Source of the DNA: Trichoplusia ni | Taxonomy: Eukaryota > Arthropoda > Insecta > Lepidoptera > Noctuidae | NCBI RefSeq assembly: GCF_003590095.1 | Contig: NC_039502.1 | Coordinates: 2,728,001-2,792,000 of the forward strand | Direction of reading: 5' to 3' | Length of the DNA: 64,000 nt | Part shown: piece after piece, positions 1 through 13,254 of the stretch | How positions within the stretch are numbered: the first letter of the stretch is position 1 | Layout: the number at the start of each line of letters is the position of its first letter | Made by a program: the position numbers and the translations under genes | Notes under the pieces: model-generated | The model's input: only the letters and a program-made list of their open reading frames with translations | The model's database searches: none | Told to the model about the DNA's origin: nothing

Positions 1-1971
1 TTCATGGCATTTTGAACTCTAATAGATTTTTCCTAGATCAAATATTTATCTGTGAAAGAGACATTTAATCAAATCAAAATTTCAGCAACCGAAAAATCTA
101 TTTTAAAATCAACTTAAAAGAAAATTTATAAGGAAGAAAAAACCTTTTAGTAGAGCTGAAAGCAAAAATTTGTTAACAAGTTCGTTTCACGTTTGACATC
201 CTGTTAAGTAAACAACCTTAAGGTTAAAAGTAAAAAGCATAATAAGTGCAATGTAAAAAACTTAATTACGTCAACTTAGTGGTAAAAGTTTAAGTTTCCT
301 TGACAATGTACTTTCTCGTTACAAATTCACCAAAAGGTTTTTTTGAGGGACATTTCTTGAAAACTAATAAGGAAAACCGAAGGTAGTATTGACGAAATGA
401 CAAAAGAAAGCTTTAATTTTAGTTCAAACAACATTTGTTATATTTGTGAACGTGCGAATATGATTAGTATGCAATCTAACAATGAGGTTACAATGAGCTG
501 GTCTGAAGGTATTTTTACGAGATGCAAATAATCACGGGATTCCCTGGTCTGACTAAGTTTGGGCATTCTTTGCCCTTCGCTGGTGGCACGGCATTTAATT
601 TAAACAGGTAGAAAGCTACTCAGAAACCCTCGAGTGCCGCTATTAGGAGTTGACGACCAGAATCAGCAATTTAAACATTCACATGTTTTAATTGAGATAT
701 AGAAATGATTGTTTGATAGGCGAGAATCTTGGGTATACCCAAGATGGCTAAGACTCTAACTGCCGACGTTTTAAACAATCTGGGTAATTGTTTTATATTT
801 TATGTATTCGAAAGTCGTCAAAAAGCAACGCGAACGGTACAGCAATAATGTTTAACCACTTTAATCTGTAAGACATCATTAATTGTGGCAAAAAATATTG
901 AGTAAATTAGTTTACCACTTCCGTCGGTTTGTCAAGTGTTCTATGGTCCACAGATATGTCCGTATTGACGCAGCATCTGCATCGCCCCGGATGATTCAGG
1001 ACCGGTGAAATGCCTTTTACTTCTTGCATGTTTGACTAATGATGTCTCTTAGAAAGTTGGACTTCGACATCTATAATGTCAAAGCGATAGTGGGAATATC
1101 CAGATAATTTCCGTTCAAAGTCCAATTGATGGATGATAGATGTTTAAATTTCACAAATGGATTAATGCAATAATTGTAGAACGATTATACTACAGTAATA
1201 TTTGTTGTTTTGTGCCAAATCTTTAGGTTAGTTAAGGTCACAAGACCATCACTTTCCATGAAAGAATTTAAAATTTCTGTACGTTGAATGGCTGTAGTAC
1301 AAAGCTTTCATTTAAAAATAGACAATTATAAAGTTAACAAAACAGTGCTACTATTTCAAAATAAATGTATATTCTAGTGGGCTTTGAGTAGAATTTAAAA
1401 AATGCCAGAAATCTGTTTAACTTGGTTAGTCGAAAATTTGGCTATCATAAAACAGATCATTATTTTTGATTTCCACTTTCCCAGTAACCATACAAAACTA
1501 TTTAAAGAAATAAACATTAACATCAAGAGTATTTATAGCAGAGAATTTTCCTTAACGGAAAACGTTATTTTCAGATAATGACACATTGTACTAGCAAGAA
1601 TGCAGTTCATATTACAATATCAAATGCAGAATACCCATGAGTCTTCGTCAACTTTGATCACAGTTCTACAGGGACGGACCCTGTATCTGCATGTCATGCT
1701 ACTGGCTCACGTACAAGTAGTGACGTAGTAAGTTACTTGACGTCACTAACCAGCGACCTTAATAGGAAACACATACTGTTCTGTGGTTTATTAGCACGAC
1801 CGAAATAGATTTCAGTAAATTGGACAGTCATTGGTTCCTGATACCTAGCAGGATGTAGTTATCAATTGTATCGACTTTTACGTCATTATTGATACGAATT
1901 GTGACGTCATTGTCAGAGATTTTCATGGTGCATTTCTTATACCAGGATCTATAGATTAACTTATTTTCCGA
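1..1971. other. Noncoding, AT-rich
   Basis: No credible coding frame. A GC-richer patch at 535-660 (CCCTGGTCTGACTAAGTTTGG, CTTTGCCCTTCGCTGG) and another at 945-1010 look like old transposon debris. TGACGTCA-like text is at 1739-1746. Confidence 0.5.
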
Positions 1972-2125
1972 TAGAATAGAATAGAATAGAATAGAATATT
2001 CTTTATTGTACACCATGGAATTACAGCAGTGATTCTTAATACATACAATGTTAGGGTACAATGGCGGTCTTATCGCTAAAAGCGATATCTTCCAGACAAC
2101 CTTTGGATGGACAGGAAAATTATCA
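1972..2125 (-). mobile_element. 3' end of a LINE with pentanucleotide tail
   Basis: The minus strand reads AGGTTGTCTGGAAGATATCG, CTTTTAGCGATAAGACCGCC, later GTGTACAATAAAGAATATTC, then a TATTC tandem (on the plus strand a GAATA array, 1972-1997). This hairpin (ATCGCTTTTAGCGAT), AATAAA and simple-repeat tail is typical of lepidopteran CR1-like LINE 3' UTRs. A 130-residue minus-strand frame across it has no recognisable domain. Confidence 0.55.
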
Positions 2126-2229
2126 GTATCTACAGAGGTAGGTGGTGCACTATTGTTAAAAACATGTAAAGGTATACATAAACATACATGACATAGAAAT
2201 AAAAAATAAAATGAATACATACAATAATA

Positions 2230-5200
2230 TGAGATTATTAGATCTTTACAGCGTTCTATTTCATCTCAAGTCTCGATATCCACTTTTCTCGTTTTTAAAT
2301 AGATTAAAGGGCATCAGGTATTAACTTTATCGATTTGATTTCAATTCTGATTTTAGCACCGAACTATTTTATGCGAGGTTTTGATATTTAATTGTTACTT
2401 TCCTTGTTTATGCAAACTTATTTTTATAAAGCTTCCGGTTTAAACTTAATTGTAAACATCATTACACTCAGTAATTGTCAATATGAGAACTCTTGAGAAT
2501 CAACGTATATTTCGATATTGTGTAGGCTCCGAACAACGATGTAAATGATTCTTAGTGCTTTAATAGAAACGCCATTGATACCAAAAAATAAAGCCTGTCT
2601 TTAATTGTTCAAATGTGTCTAAATCAACTCTCACTGAAAACATATCTTACAATGACTTGCTAAAAAGAAGCCAGAAAGGGCCGGCTAATTACTTCAACAT
2701 TCAAGATTTCTCTTAAGTCTTTTTACTACCAAATGTTTATCCTTATAAAAAAACCGCGAGGCATATTTATGTGTTCAATTACAAGTATGCATAAATCGGC
2801 ATAAAGAACTTTTATACCGCATACGTGTGCCTTCACAAGTCTCATGTTGGCACAGTTAGTCACAAATTACATAAATATTTGTCACCTATGTGTGGTATGA
2901 CTTCATCTTTCATGATTGTTCATTTGCATTCCATTTTCGAATGCCTTGAAAATTAATTGTTTTTTATTAACGCTTCACGGCTTCGAGCCAATTGCTTACA
3001 AGGTATTAAAGTTTGCCAAAGGATTTTTAGTAACAATTTTTTTTCAAATGAAAATTGTTTCTAATGCGGCAAACAGAACAAAATTGTTAATTACTTGAAA
3101 GGCCGTTATTCTGAATACAAGGAGCTGGGAGACTAAGATCTAAAAAATTCGACTCGGGATCAACATCAAAACTTGTAAAATTGAATTAAGTGTCCATAAT
3201 TTAACGGTTATCACAGCCACTTTTTTATTTTACGACTAAAGATATCAATTAAAAATAATACTTAAAGAAACACACGAACAAAAAAATATTCGTTCATACC
3301 GATCCGAGATCTCAACTAAACAGTTGGAAAAACGATACGAAAGGACTGAAATACAGAACACAAAAAAGTGCAGTACAAAAATACGTCTACGTATCATAAT
3401 CTCAAATACCACGAAAGTCAATGTACTCATGAGGTACTCGTCATGTATTCAGTTAGTAAATATTAAGTCACTACTATCCTTATCACGCCACATAACGTTA
3501 TCTAACACTACTTATGTTTTCTTAGTCTCAACGATTAGAACATCGTTTTTTCCGTATATGACAGGATATGACATGAGTTTATCAACAAAGATTTGTTAGG
3601 AAAACTTGAAAGCGAAGGATTTTCATTCTTTAATTATTGACGATATTCTATAATGTGTACTCCTTGTAATGTTTCACCTAATAATAATTGAAACTGTATG
3701 AGACATAGCATTAATATCAATCTCAAAACTTTCAGTACTCGTAAGTAGCGTAAAAAGGATTCCGTCTCATATAAAAATCTAAACCTACTGTGATTCATAA
3801 ATGGTTCATGAAGGGTTTTCATGACAGGACTGTAAGTGAGTGTTTCAAGGATAAGACCTATCCCTAAAAAATACATACACGGTGATTTTCTAGTCGTCTT
3901 ACAAAAGGAGTCCAGTTCATGTATCCGACGTAAAATACCCCTAGGCGCGATTCTTATTTTTTCATCATCAACTAAGACAAAGAAAAATTAAACAAGAGAT
4001 ATCTGAAAATACTCTTAAAAACAAAACGCCGCCCCTCGCCATTGCTGCAAGGCTCGGACCGCGCTCGCAACAGAGCTGTGTTTCTAAAAAACAACGAATT
4101 GCATCATGACATTGAATAAAAATTGATTGACTGATTGTTTTTTTTTTTTCGAATCTCATAAATACCTTTTTTTTATCATGAACGTGTTCTAGTCATTGGA
4201 TGCATGAACTGGGCTGCTTTTGTTTACCTATATATGTATATAGTCTTTGGAAAAACAAGATATTATTTAAGTTATGTATTTGTAGGTTAGACCCCAGACT
4301 CCATATACGGTGTTAATTAGACGATATACTTGTCAAATTAAACTGACTCCAGACTTTCAATAATGCAAGTATCCAAACAATTTTGCAGATGAAACATTTA
4401 TAAAGGCTAACACAACGCTAAATCACAACAAACCCCATACATTTTTCCTAAACAGGCGCTTACATTCATAAACATCGTTGCCTCGACAATCTGACATAAA
4501 AAGAACTCGAAATACTATCCTTATTTAAATATTGCATTATTTATTACCTAATATCCTTAATATTCTGTTACAGTAGTGTTGTCAAAATATCGTGTTACTC
4601 GATCGTTAGTTTCGTTCATTCATGAGAGTTGAATGAATGAGTCATGGCGCTGCGTCAAGTTATGTGGACTTTGGACGTTGAAACTAGTAAGGTTATTGAA
4701 GGCAAAATGTTTGTTTGCGGTCAAGTACAATGCTGGCTGGTGCGTTAAGAAATGTAGAGAATAAGTTCGGAATTTGAAGCTTTTACCATTATAACATTAA
4801 AAAAAATTGTCTCTTACTTTTTTGTTTTAACTATTTTTTTCAAATTATCTTTTTTCTTTCTCACTGAAAATTATTTTTAGCCAAGCTTGACTGATGATTG
4901 ACGCAGCTTTTTGGGAACAATCAGTAAAGGAAGCCCTATACACGTGTATAAAGTGGTGTCCTTGAATCATAATATTAGATAGGAAAAAGGAAAAATAAGA
5001 ACCTTATTTTGCGAAGTTTACAGTATTTTTATAATAAAAGGAAAAAATAACAGGAATTAAAGGAACTATGGATGACTGCGAATTGACGTCATTCTGAAAT
5101 CCACCTTACTGAAGTATTCTGTTAATTGTCTGGACATTTGACCTTATTTCTTGATTGAATGTATCAACAATTAATGGAATTCAATATTTATCGCTATACG

Positions 5201-6740
5201 CTCTTAACGCACTGCATAAATTTATGAACATACTAAAACTCAAGTCACATTTAATTAATATTTCTGGTAAACAAAAAGGCAAAAATATATGAAAAGACAA
5301 CTTAAATTAATAAAAAACTATTAAAGACTAACCCAAAAATCAACTAACTAAACGCCAATCTATCTAGCTCGCAATTGTCTGAAATAAGACCTATGTAGGG
5401 TTATATTCAACTTTGGCCTCAGATGCGACTGGTGACTAGATTCGATGAGTATAACCACTAAGGGGTTTACACTGGTCTGCCTTACCAGGGCCCCGATTCT
5501 GCTATTTACAATGGCCGGTGACTGAATGGCAATTGCATAAAATTTTAAACTATTTCTATTTTCATAAGCATTATGCCTATACAATAATTGGAGATTATTG
5601 ACCGTGAGTGTTGCCCACCGTACTGAATTTCCAATTATTGTCTTACGAATGGCGCCAATTTAGTAAAATTTACATTCATTCAACGGCCATTATAAAAAGC
5701 AAAATTGTGGCCCTGCACTTATGATATAACTTCTGATTTAAAAACCAATGACGTACCGTACTTTTGTTATCATTATTCATTAAAAAATATTCTTAATTGC
5801 TTCTACGATCTAAATTTAGACGCATCCTGTTTGATCTAGTGAAGGTACTCTGGAAAAACCTGCATACACACACACACACACACACCTACACAGTTTGTTG
5901 ATAATAATCGTCACGGTTGTTAGGTAGGCAGAACGTGATGACGTATTATGACTAACGTTACTAACTACTCAACGTGTAGATTTCAAGTGATTTCATAGGG
6001 ATTTCCTGGTGATTTCATTGATTATCCAATTTTTAGGTAGTTGCTTTTACTTTTAATTCTTATGACATACGACGCTTGAGAGTTTTCCTTAAACAACTTA
6101 TATTTATTAGAAGTGTACTTGCCATATTATTACCGATGTACTGATAGGTCGTTTATTAATTATCGTTTAAGTAATTATAGATTGTTATACTTAACTTTCC
6201 ACTTTCATTATATGTATTTTTACTGTACGTGTGTACTAATCTCCTACACGTCAGGAACAATTTATTGTTAGTTTGTATGCGTTAAAGTGGTCTCCTGGAT
6301 GATGTAGATTCACAAAATAGCTAAGGCCGTACGAAGGCGAAGAAAATCGTTTCGGTTTATCAATTTATAGATGAGTGTATGAAAATCTTTATGAAAAAAA
6401 ATTGAAAAAGAGGACAGATATTGTAACGATTGTAAACAACATAAAGACACCATAAACAATAAATAAATAACTAGACGTACAGATCAGATACTAGAACATA
6501 TAATTGAAATAATAACTTAATAGACTGATTGAGAAATAATTGCTCCAATTACAATTTTTCCTTAATGTTTATAACTATGATAATGTAATAAATCTTACGA
6601 GTGTGGAAAAATAGCATTTGTCTGTAGTTTAATATACTTATAGATTTAGACTATTGAATTTCTTTCGAATTGTTTTGGGATGCTTTGAAAAAGTAAAACA
6701 GACAATATAACATGGTAACGGATAAAGTTACTTTTTCAAC
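2230..6740. other. Noncoding, AT-rich
   Basis: Only short random frames. A GC-rich patch at 4025-4075 (CGCCGCCCCTCGCC, GGACCGCGCTCGC) and a patch at 5460-5525 (CAGGGCCCCGATTCTGC) resemble repeat fragments. There is one CA microsatellite. Nothing gene-like was found. Confidence 0.5.
5866..5885. repeat. (CA)10 microsatellite
   Basis: An uninterrupted CA run. Other simple repeats: a GT-rich tract at 35546-35597, (GT)n at 61719-61733 and the (TAA)n at 32537-32555. Confidence 0.9.
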
Positions 6741-6771
6741 TATATTTCTCAAGTTTACGCGAATGTTAGAC

Positions 6772-7105
6772 ATTGAAATGAAACTACTTTTACGGATTTT
6801 ATCGCGGTTTTAATTTTAGATTGGCTGGAAGATATCACCTACTTGGGATCCAATAATAAATAAACTCAAGGCCAAACCCAAGAGCAGCGCTGCAAGACAT
6901 CAAGACACAGTGAGCTCATACTGCGTAGGTCGGACCACAAATAATTAATTAAAATATGAAGGTAGAACGAGCAACATCTTCTGTCAAGACGAACACCATC
7001 TCAGTCTGCCCGTGACCATGATACCTGCAAAGGTTTCGAAACGTCGGGAACAAAAATCTAAAATTAAAACCGCGATAAAATCCGTAAAAGTAGTTTCATT
7101 TCAAT
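6772..7105. mobile_element. Foldback/MITE element with perfect 49-bp terminal inverted repeats
   Basis: The left arm 6772-6820 (begins ATTGAAATGAAACTAC, ends TTTTAGA) and the right arm 7057-7105 are exact reverse complements over 49 bases. The 236-base core has no coding frame; it ends in a motif AAGGTTTCGAAACGTCGGGA (7030-7049). A 13-base direct repeat TATATTTCTCAAG lies at 6741-6753 and 7105-7117, close to both ends. It is most simply a nonautonomous DNA element. A Penelope-related origin is possible, because gaaacgtcgg-like text is common near their ends. Perfect arms imply recent insertion or gene conversion. Confidence 0.75.
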
Positions 7106-7125
7106 ATATTTCTCAAGATACACTA

Positions 7126-7171
7126 GAAGCCGACCCCAACATAGTTGGGAAAAGGCTAGGCCGATGATGAT
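7126..7171 (+). mobile_element. LINE 3' tail (CAACATAGTTGGG type)
   Basis: GCCGACCCCAACATAGTTGGGAAAAGGCTAGGCCGATGATGAT is another recurring LINE 3' end, with a small CCCAACATAGTTGGG hairpin and a GAT tail. Diverged relatives: 31845-31880, 47812-47860 and, in reverse, 54220-54275. Confidence 0.5.
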
Positions 7172-10100
7172 TTCTCAAGATCCATCTAATTTCTGAACTT
7201 AATTATTCAATTTAATAACCTTTGCTTTTGTACAAATCTTCAGTCATTATCATAAAATAAGGAAAATCAGGACATGTACTTGGGATCGCATGACTAAGCT
7301 TCCAACGGGACCCCATATCATAATTCCATGGACTTTGCTCAGCTATGTGGGTCATTAGATCATTACTAACGTCACAATGATCATTAAAGATCACTTTGAC
7401 TTCATACAAAATATTCCATGTAAAAGTCAGTTATTGAAGAAGTTACTATGAGTAACTGATTACATCTCTTATATTTTTCCAGTTGTATGGAAATATTTAT
7501 TAACTATTTAAAGGTAAATGCCTGGTATGGGTTTTCCTTACAAATTATGAATGGACTGCTAATGCATCTTATTTTATTTATATAGTTATTTGTATTATTT
7601 TATATTTATTAATTGTTAACTTACGGTACCTATATAATTAGTCATGTTACACACAGTTGACTAAGACTACGGTATAGTTGGTATTGATGACATGTATACT
7701 ATATTCTTTGTTCTTAAGCTACACTGTCGAAATTTGGAATTGTGTTGGTAATTTAGTATACCCTATCCGTTTTAAGAAGACGTTTCTATCAGATGACGTA
7801 AAAAAATGAAAATGAATGTGTTTAAAGTCTTTAGTTGTGGTCGTTCGTTAATTTTTTTGTCAAATAAATTGAGTTAAAAATGTTCAATGTTTGTTAAATT
7901 AGGTGCAAAATACTTGCATTGTATTAATTGAAGAGTTTCATCTAATCCTTTAATATAATTTCACTTTAAACCGAATCAGTAACGTAATACTGCAAAAATA
8001 ATTTGACTTCCTGTCAAGAGGTCTACTAAGAGCGGTATATATATTTGACCTAGTCTTAATATGTGCTTAAATTTACCTAAATAATTATTAGATAAAGTTA
8101 AAGACAACAGTCTTCCCAGTCAGCCCAGACTACGTGAATTGTCAAAATTCTATTAATTATAAATTCAATCAAAATCAAAATTGTGAATTCATAAATTTTA
8201 TACTTTAAAGAATTACGACAGTCATCTTTATCTAAATTGTCAAGAGCATTCCCTTGTATGTTTCCTCAGTTGTATTGCCGATTGGTGCCTACCCTCACTT
8301 TAACTATAAGGTCCTTTTGAGTTTCAGGGACACTTTGAGTTCGTAAGCCCAACAGAGCAAGTATTTAGTACGGTAAGTCATGTGTACACATTATAAAAGA
8401 CTTTACACATTTTCCACAATATTCATGATGCCAAGAACCTTAATGACGTGCGGCCAGGTAAAACAAATGACACACGAGGTTTTTATTTCATACCCATATG
8501 CTATGGAAACCTAGGTGTTCCTGACATCAACTCATTACCCATAAACGGAGTTCCGTCATATCGACATCCGTATTTTTTCTGTTAATCCGAAAAAAAAAAT
8601 ACCCACACAAATGGGAATATTTCCCAATCAGAAACTATTCCACACTTGTTATGAAATGGGAAACCCGTCAAACGTAGAATTCCGTTCGATTTTACTCACG
8701 ATGCATAATGTAAATGTAAATGCACATTATATTAATAATGGCCCATGAATCATGATCGTTGAGTCGGCCGACTTGCCTAACAACCGTGAATTAACTTTAT
8801 TGTGTTCTTTTGTAAATTTTCCATGTCTTTTCCAAACTATTTCTTGGTTTGTGAATTGTGACCAAAATTTTACACTGACCCAAATTTCAATTATGTCTTT
8901 GTTTGATTTTGACTGGCGCGTGAGTTACGATCTTAGTTTCACGCTTCCATAAATACGAAAATACTTATTATCAAGAGCCTTATTAATGAAGTACCAACCA
9001 AATTAATTAATTAAAGTGTAAATATTAAAAATAAACAAACATTTTTTTTATTTGTAGGTTAGGTGTCAAATCCATATAAAAAACAAAACTGGCAATGGAA
9101 CTTACTTTGACAATCAAATGATGCATTAGCAACACATATCAAGTAATTAATTCCTATTTTATTTATAACTCACTGTGTTATCCACTGCAAAAATATGCGC
9201 ATAGTTAATTATATGTTGCTAAGGCTTCGAGGGAAATAACATTTTCCATCTGTTATATCCAAAGGGTTTTATAGGCCGGAACCAGATATGCAACTTGCAT
9301 ATTTCGGTATTCCCAAAACGTCACTATTTTCAACATCGGCCTACCATTTGGCCTTGGTGCTGGCCTTTCTATGGCCTTCGAACTGCACCTTGTTTAATTA
9401 AAACCAACATTCTTATGGCATAATAGGAAAAGAAGGAAAGAAATCAAATTCTTATTTGTTCATTTTTATATGTGTCACACAAATTTCCTTATTTATATCT
9501 TAAGGACAATGACCTTTAAAATTCTATTAATAAATGGCAGTGTGATATAATCAAGTTCATTACAACGTTTATTTATAAAAACGATTGAAATCGATTTAAT
9601 ATGATCGTCAATACATTTTGATATGCTAATAGTAGGTAATTAACGAGTACATTTATCAGTCATTTAAAAAAATAACGTTATGTAACAATTATTTTTTGTG
9701 ACATTCGAAATTCAAACCTAAAAAAAAAAACTCAAACTCAGCCAGAAAAAAAAAACAAAATCAATAGTTTAAAAATCGATCACATTATAAAATCACACAA
9801 ACTTACAATAAAAATAAAATTATGTAACGCAACCGCATAATCAGACTATTATACAGTGTGTGACCTTGGCACGGCGTCATTACGTCATAACATCGGCCGT
9901 CGGCACGTCATGCCGTGTGTCGTAGGTGAGCGTCATTTTCCGCGGAAATAAACGTCACTACTACACAAGCGCCGCCAGTGGGTATTCACGGTATTAAAAA
10001 TTTACTTGATTGCTACGGAGAAACTAAGGGTAATATTACTATGCCCCATTCATGATCATGAGAGTGGAATTTTTAATTTGAGTCATGGCTTCGTTCTGCA

Positions 10101-12480
10101 AATTGGTTGCGATACTTGTGATTTACAACACGGGTTACAGAATAACGTAGGATGAGTTGTACAGCATCTACTGAGTCTCCCGACGCTGTTTTCTTCTTCT
10201 AACTTCCGTTTCGATTCTACGGAAAAAAAATAGGTCACAGTGATAGTGCCCATTAATTATGTTATTTAATAATCGAACCCTTTGCTTATGTAAAAAATCC
10301 GCTGGGTTACACTATTGAAACCATAATCCACTAATAAAAGCAATTTAATCTTTTTTGTTTTTTTCTTCATCATCATTATTAGCTTTCGATATGTAATTGT
10401 AATATCCTTAATTAACTTACGGAAAATAAATTTAGAACGAGTATTTTAGCTTATAAAACCGACAAGTGGCATCAAATAGCTTACTAGCGACATCTAGTAG
10501 TTGTTTGAGAGCAGTCTGGTAAGCGCCATCTGTTAGGGAGTAGACTAACTAAGCTACGAAGTTAACATTTTTGTTTAGTTTAGTAACAAAAAAATTATAC
10601 ACAATAATTAAAGAAGCAATGTAAAAGATATTTAGAATTTTTGTATCTCTTAATTAAATAAACTTTAAAAATATATTTTCGAACTGAGCGTCGCTTTCAA
10701 TTACTTGATTGCGACATCTATTGGCAAATAGTCAAACTGATTACATTAAACTTTGCACAAAGCGGGTGTTTTCCAAATGGCAAAGGTTGTTATAATTTTG
10801 GTATGAACGTACAGAGTGCAGTAGTCTACGTTACGACAAAGTATTATTTTTATATTTTGGACTACTTACGTATTTTATTTCGTAGTACATGAGCGTAAGT
10901 CATAGCCTCTTTCCCTAAGCTTTTTTACTATATTAAGTATTTGCAGAGACGTTCAAAGCTCTATTTCATTTGTTTTCTTGGTTTTTATATTATACATAAT
11001 AATGTATTATTATATGGAAAAAATTGCGTTTTTCTTTTTCAAATATTTTTTAAGCTATCGTAAAATAATGTTTATCAATATTATAATTATATTCAATAAA
11101 AAATCTACTAATATTATAAGCCAGAGACAAATGATTATTTTTGATGAGGCGAAAAATATCGCGCGGTTAACAATACATTGACGGACGATGAGGTATCACT
11201 TTTGATTTGGATACTAGAGAGAGCCGAACCCGCAATGCTTTCATTCGCATAATACTTCTCGCCTCTAAATGTATCATAAATTATCGACAAAATTGTTTAT
11301 AGTTTGAGTTGTCAACTGGAAATCGATTCGTATACTCAACTCCCTCCGTATTTGGATAAGGTATGTGTTGCAACTAATGTCTCACATTCTGGCACTTTAT
11401 TTCACACGTTTGATGTGGTAAACAGCGTCTGGTGTGCGGAACTGATATTTCACCTGTACTTATAGCCGATTAGGTAACATGTGTTTTTCTTCCAAACATG
11501 ACGGGATTGGACATCTGTATATCACAACAGTAAACTTCCTCCTTCCTCGTCCTTCTTGATCAGCCTTTTATATTTTCTTAATCATCCTTTGGCCTTCCTA
11601 TCTTTGTGGAACCATCCACGTTGTATTTTTCTACGTTTTTGTACACTGACTTTTCTTGTTCGTCGTTCCGGTTGGATTCTTCTAACTAAATTTTGAGGCT
11701 CTTCTCGATAAGGTAGCAGGCTGACATTTTCAGGGAAGCTTCAAACCGACCGATTACGAAAAAAGTTGCGTGGAGTGGCATTTGAAAACGTGGGTTTTCA
11801 GATGTTTTAAATCTTTTAATTTATTTTCTATTGGCGTGTTTAATTCTCCAACCAACTATTGTATCAATTCATATCAGCTCAGTTGGTATTAGATATTTGC
11901 CGATTCAAATGATTTTAACCAAAATCAAGTTTCTAAGAATTGATTAAATATGCGTATTTCTATTTTTACACGTGGATCTCGCATGCTTGCTAAGTTGATG
12001 AACTCCTATTATAGTAGGCTTTATGTTACAACTTCAATTTCATGCGTGGGATGAAATAAATTTAACGTTTTTATGGCTCTTGTTTGTACTATGGTATCTA
12101 TAAATGTATTTTTACAGGGTTATAGTGGACTATAGTTTTTTTTACTTTTTTGCTTTTTTAACGACTCCTACGATTTTAAATCTACTTTTGGGGGGTCTCA
12201 CGAAACCGTCAAAAGACACTCAGACTCAGTACAAGAATTCGTGGGTCACGCAAATGCTTAGGTTGTCGGCTATCTAAGCTACGTTACTTCTAACAATCAA
12301 CTTCTGCTCTCGTTAACAACATAAACATTAATTAAAAAATTAAAACTTAAAGCCTAGTAGCCTAGTAAAGACCTCATTAAATTACAAAAAAAAAGCAGTT
12401 GAGCATTTCAAACACTGCTTAGCCGTTGTTGAATGCTATTAACCTAAGAGAAATGACCCTGATCGCGTTACCATAGCAAC
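7172..12480. other. Noncoding, AT-rich
   Basis: No supported gene. Notable patches are CpG-rich text with a possible donor at 9850-9970 (GGCCGTCGGCACGTCATGCC, TCGTAG|GTGAGC), and CATCTAG/GCGCCATC motifs at 10485-10535. The 66-67-residue frames here have no domain and poor composition. Confidence 0.45.
12185..12285 (-). mobile_element. tRNA-headed SINE, degraded body fragment
   Basis: Shows GACACTCAGACTCAGTACAAGAATTCGTGGGTCACGCAAATGCTTAGG and a CGGCTATCTAAGC remnant of the head, matching the SINE at 25590 in the same (minus) orientation. Related scraps lie at 48960-49030 (minus) and 58640-58715 (plus, CGTAGGACAAGAATGATTG). Confidence 0.4.
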
Positions 12481-12488
12481 TGCCCCAA

Positions 12489-12656
12489 TGACGTCACATC
12501 ATCTTGTTATATCTGTCAATTTGTATGTAAATGCTAACTCGGTACTATAAATAGTAGATACATTGTTCACGTCGGTCGCAGCGTGGCTAATTTTTGTAGC
12601 GTTATATTTGGTGCGTATGTTCAAAACCTTCGGACGATCTTCCTATATTTATTTAG
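12489..12656 (+). promoter_or_regulatory. CRE/TATA promoter with short first exon
   Basis: A perfect CRE palindrome TGACGTCA (12489-12496) lies 50 bases before TATAAATA (12546-12553). A start near 12569-12580 (TTCACG/CGCAG) would fit TATA spacing. About 80 bases on is a near-ideal splice donor, TTTAG|GTAAGTATG (GT at 12657). An ATG at 12617 opens a 13-codon frame (MFKTFGRSSYIYL) reaching the donor in phase 1. The order CRE, TATA, short exon, strong donor looks like a genuine inducible promoter, but I cannot locate the next exon or name the gene. Confidence 0.4.
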
Positions 12657-13054
12657 GTAAGTATGTTATAACAACCTCATTCGTTATGTTGATATTTTAA
12701 ATATAACTGGTCACTAATAACTGTTTTTACGTACGTTAGTATAGGTGCGTGAATTGATGCTGGATGGCTTTTTTTTGGGTTGGCGGCAAAGTAGAAACTT
12801 TTAGTATATATGCTGAGTAAATACAGTTTAGTATCGTATTACGATGTAGGTTAGATTGAAATTGATTTTCCATTTAGTCTATTAAAAGATGAGCCTTCTG
12901 ATTCTCCATTTTCTTCTGAGTGAGATGTAATGTGCAATCTTCTTATGGAATGATAATATGTGTATGTGTGTATTTTTTACTAGTTTCTACTTTTGGACAC
13001 AATTTGGAAACTATCAGCGACAGGCAATGCTATTTCTAAAGGCGTATCTTCTTA

Positions 13055-13254
13055 TCCCTACTTAATATTATAAATGCGAAAGTTACTCTGTCTGTCTGTC
13101 TGTCTGTTACGCTTTCACGCCTAAACCACTGAACCGATTTTAATGAAATTTGGTACAGAGATAGTGTTGACCTTGAGAAAGAACATAGGATAGTTTTTAT
13201 CCCGGACTTTTGAAGAGTTCTCTTGGAAACGCGATATAACCGACCTCGAGCTAG
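13055..13254 (+). mobile_element. Helitron-like element, family C, short copy
   Basis: Starts A|TCCCTACTTAATATTATAAATGC followed by CTCTGTCTGTCTGTCTGTCTG and ACGCCTAAACCACTGAACCG, text typical of lepidopteran Helitron 5' ends. It ends at or near CGAGCTAG|T (13251-13254). It lacks the usual clear 3' hairpin, so the 3' end may be internal or rearranged. Confidence 0.5.

Noticed and set aside
1828..2220. 130-residue minus-strand frame
   Set aside because: It crosses a LINE 3' UTR and its simple-repeat tail; no domain is seen and the composition is that of translated noncoding DNA.
4025..4075. GC-rich patch as a promoter or exon
   Set aside because: Too short, no splice or core-promoter signals; more like a repeat scrap.
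7030..7060. Hammerhead-ribozyme-like core near CGAAACGTCGG in the foldback element
   Set aside because: The GAAA part is present, but no CUGAUGA partner segment was found at suitable spacing.
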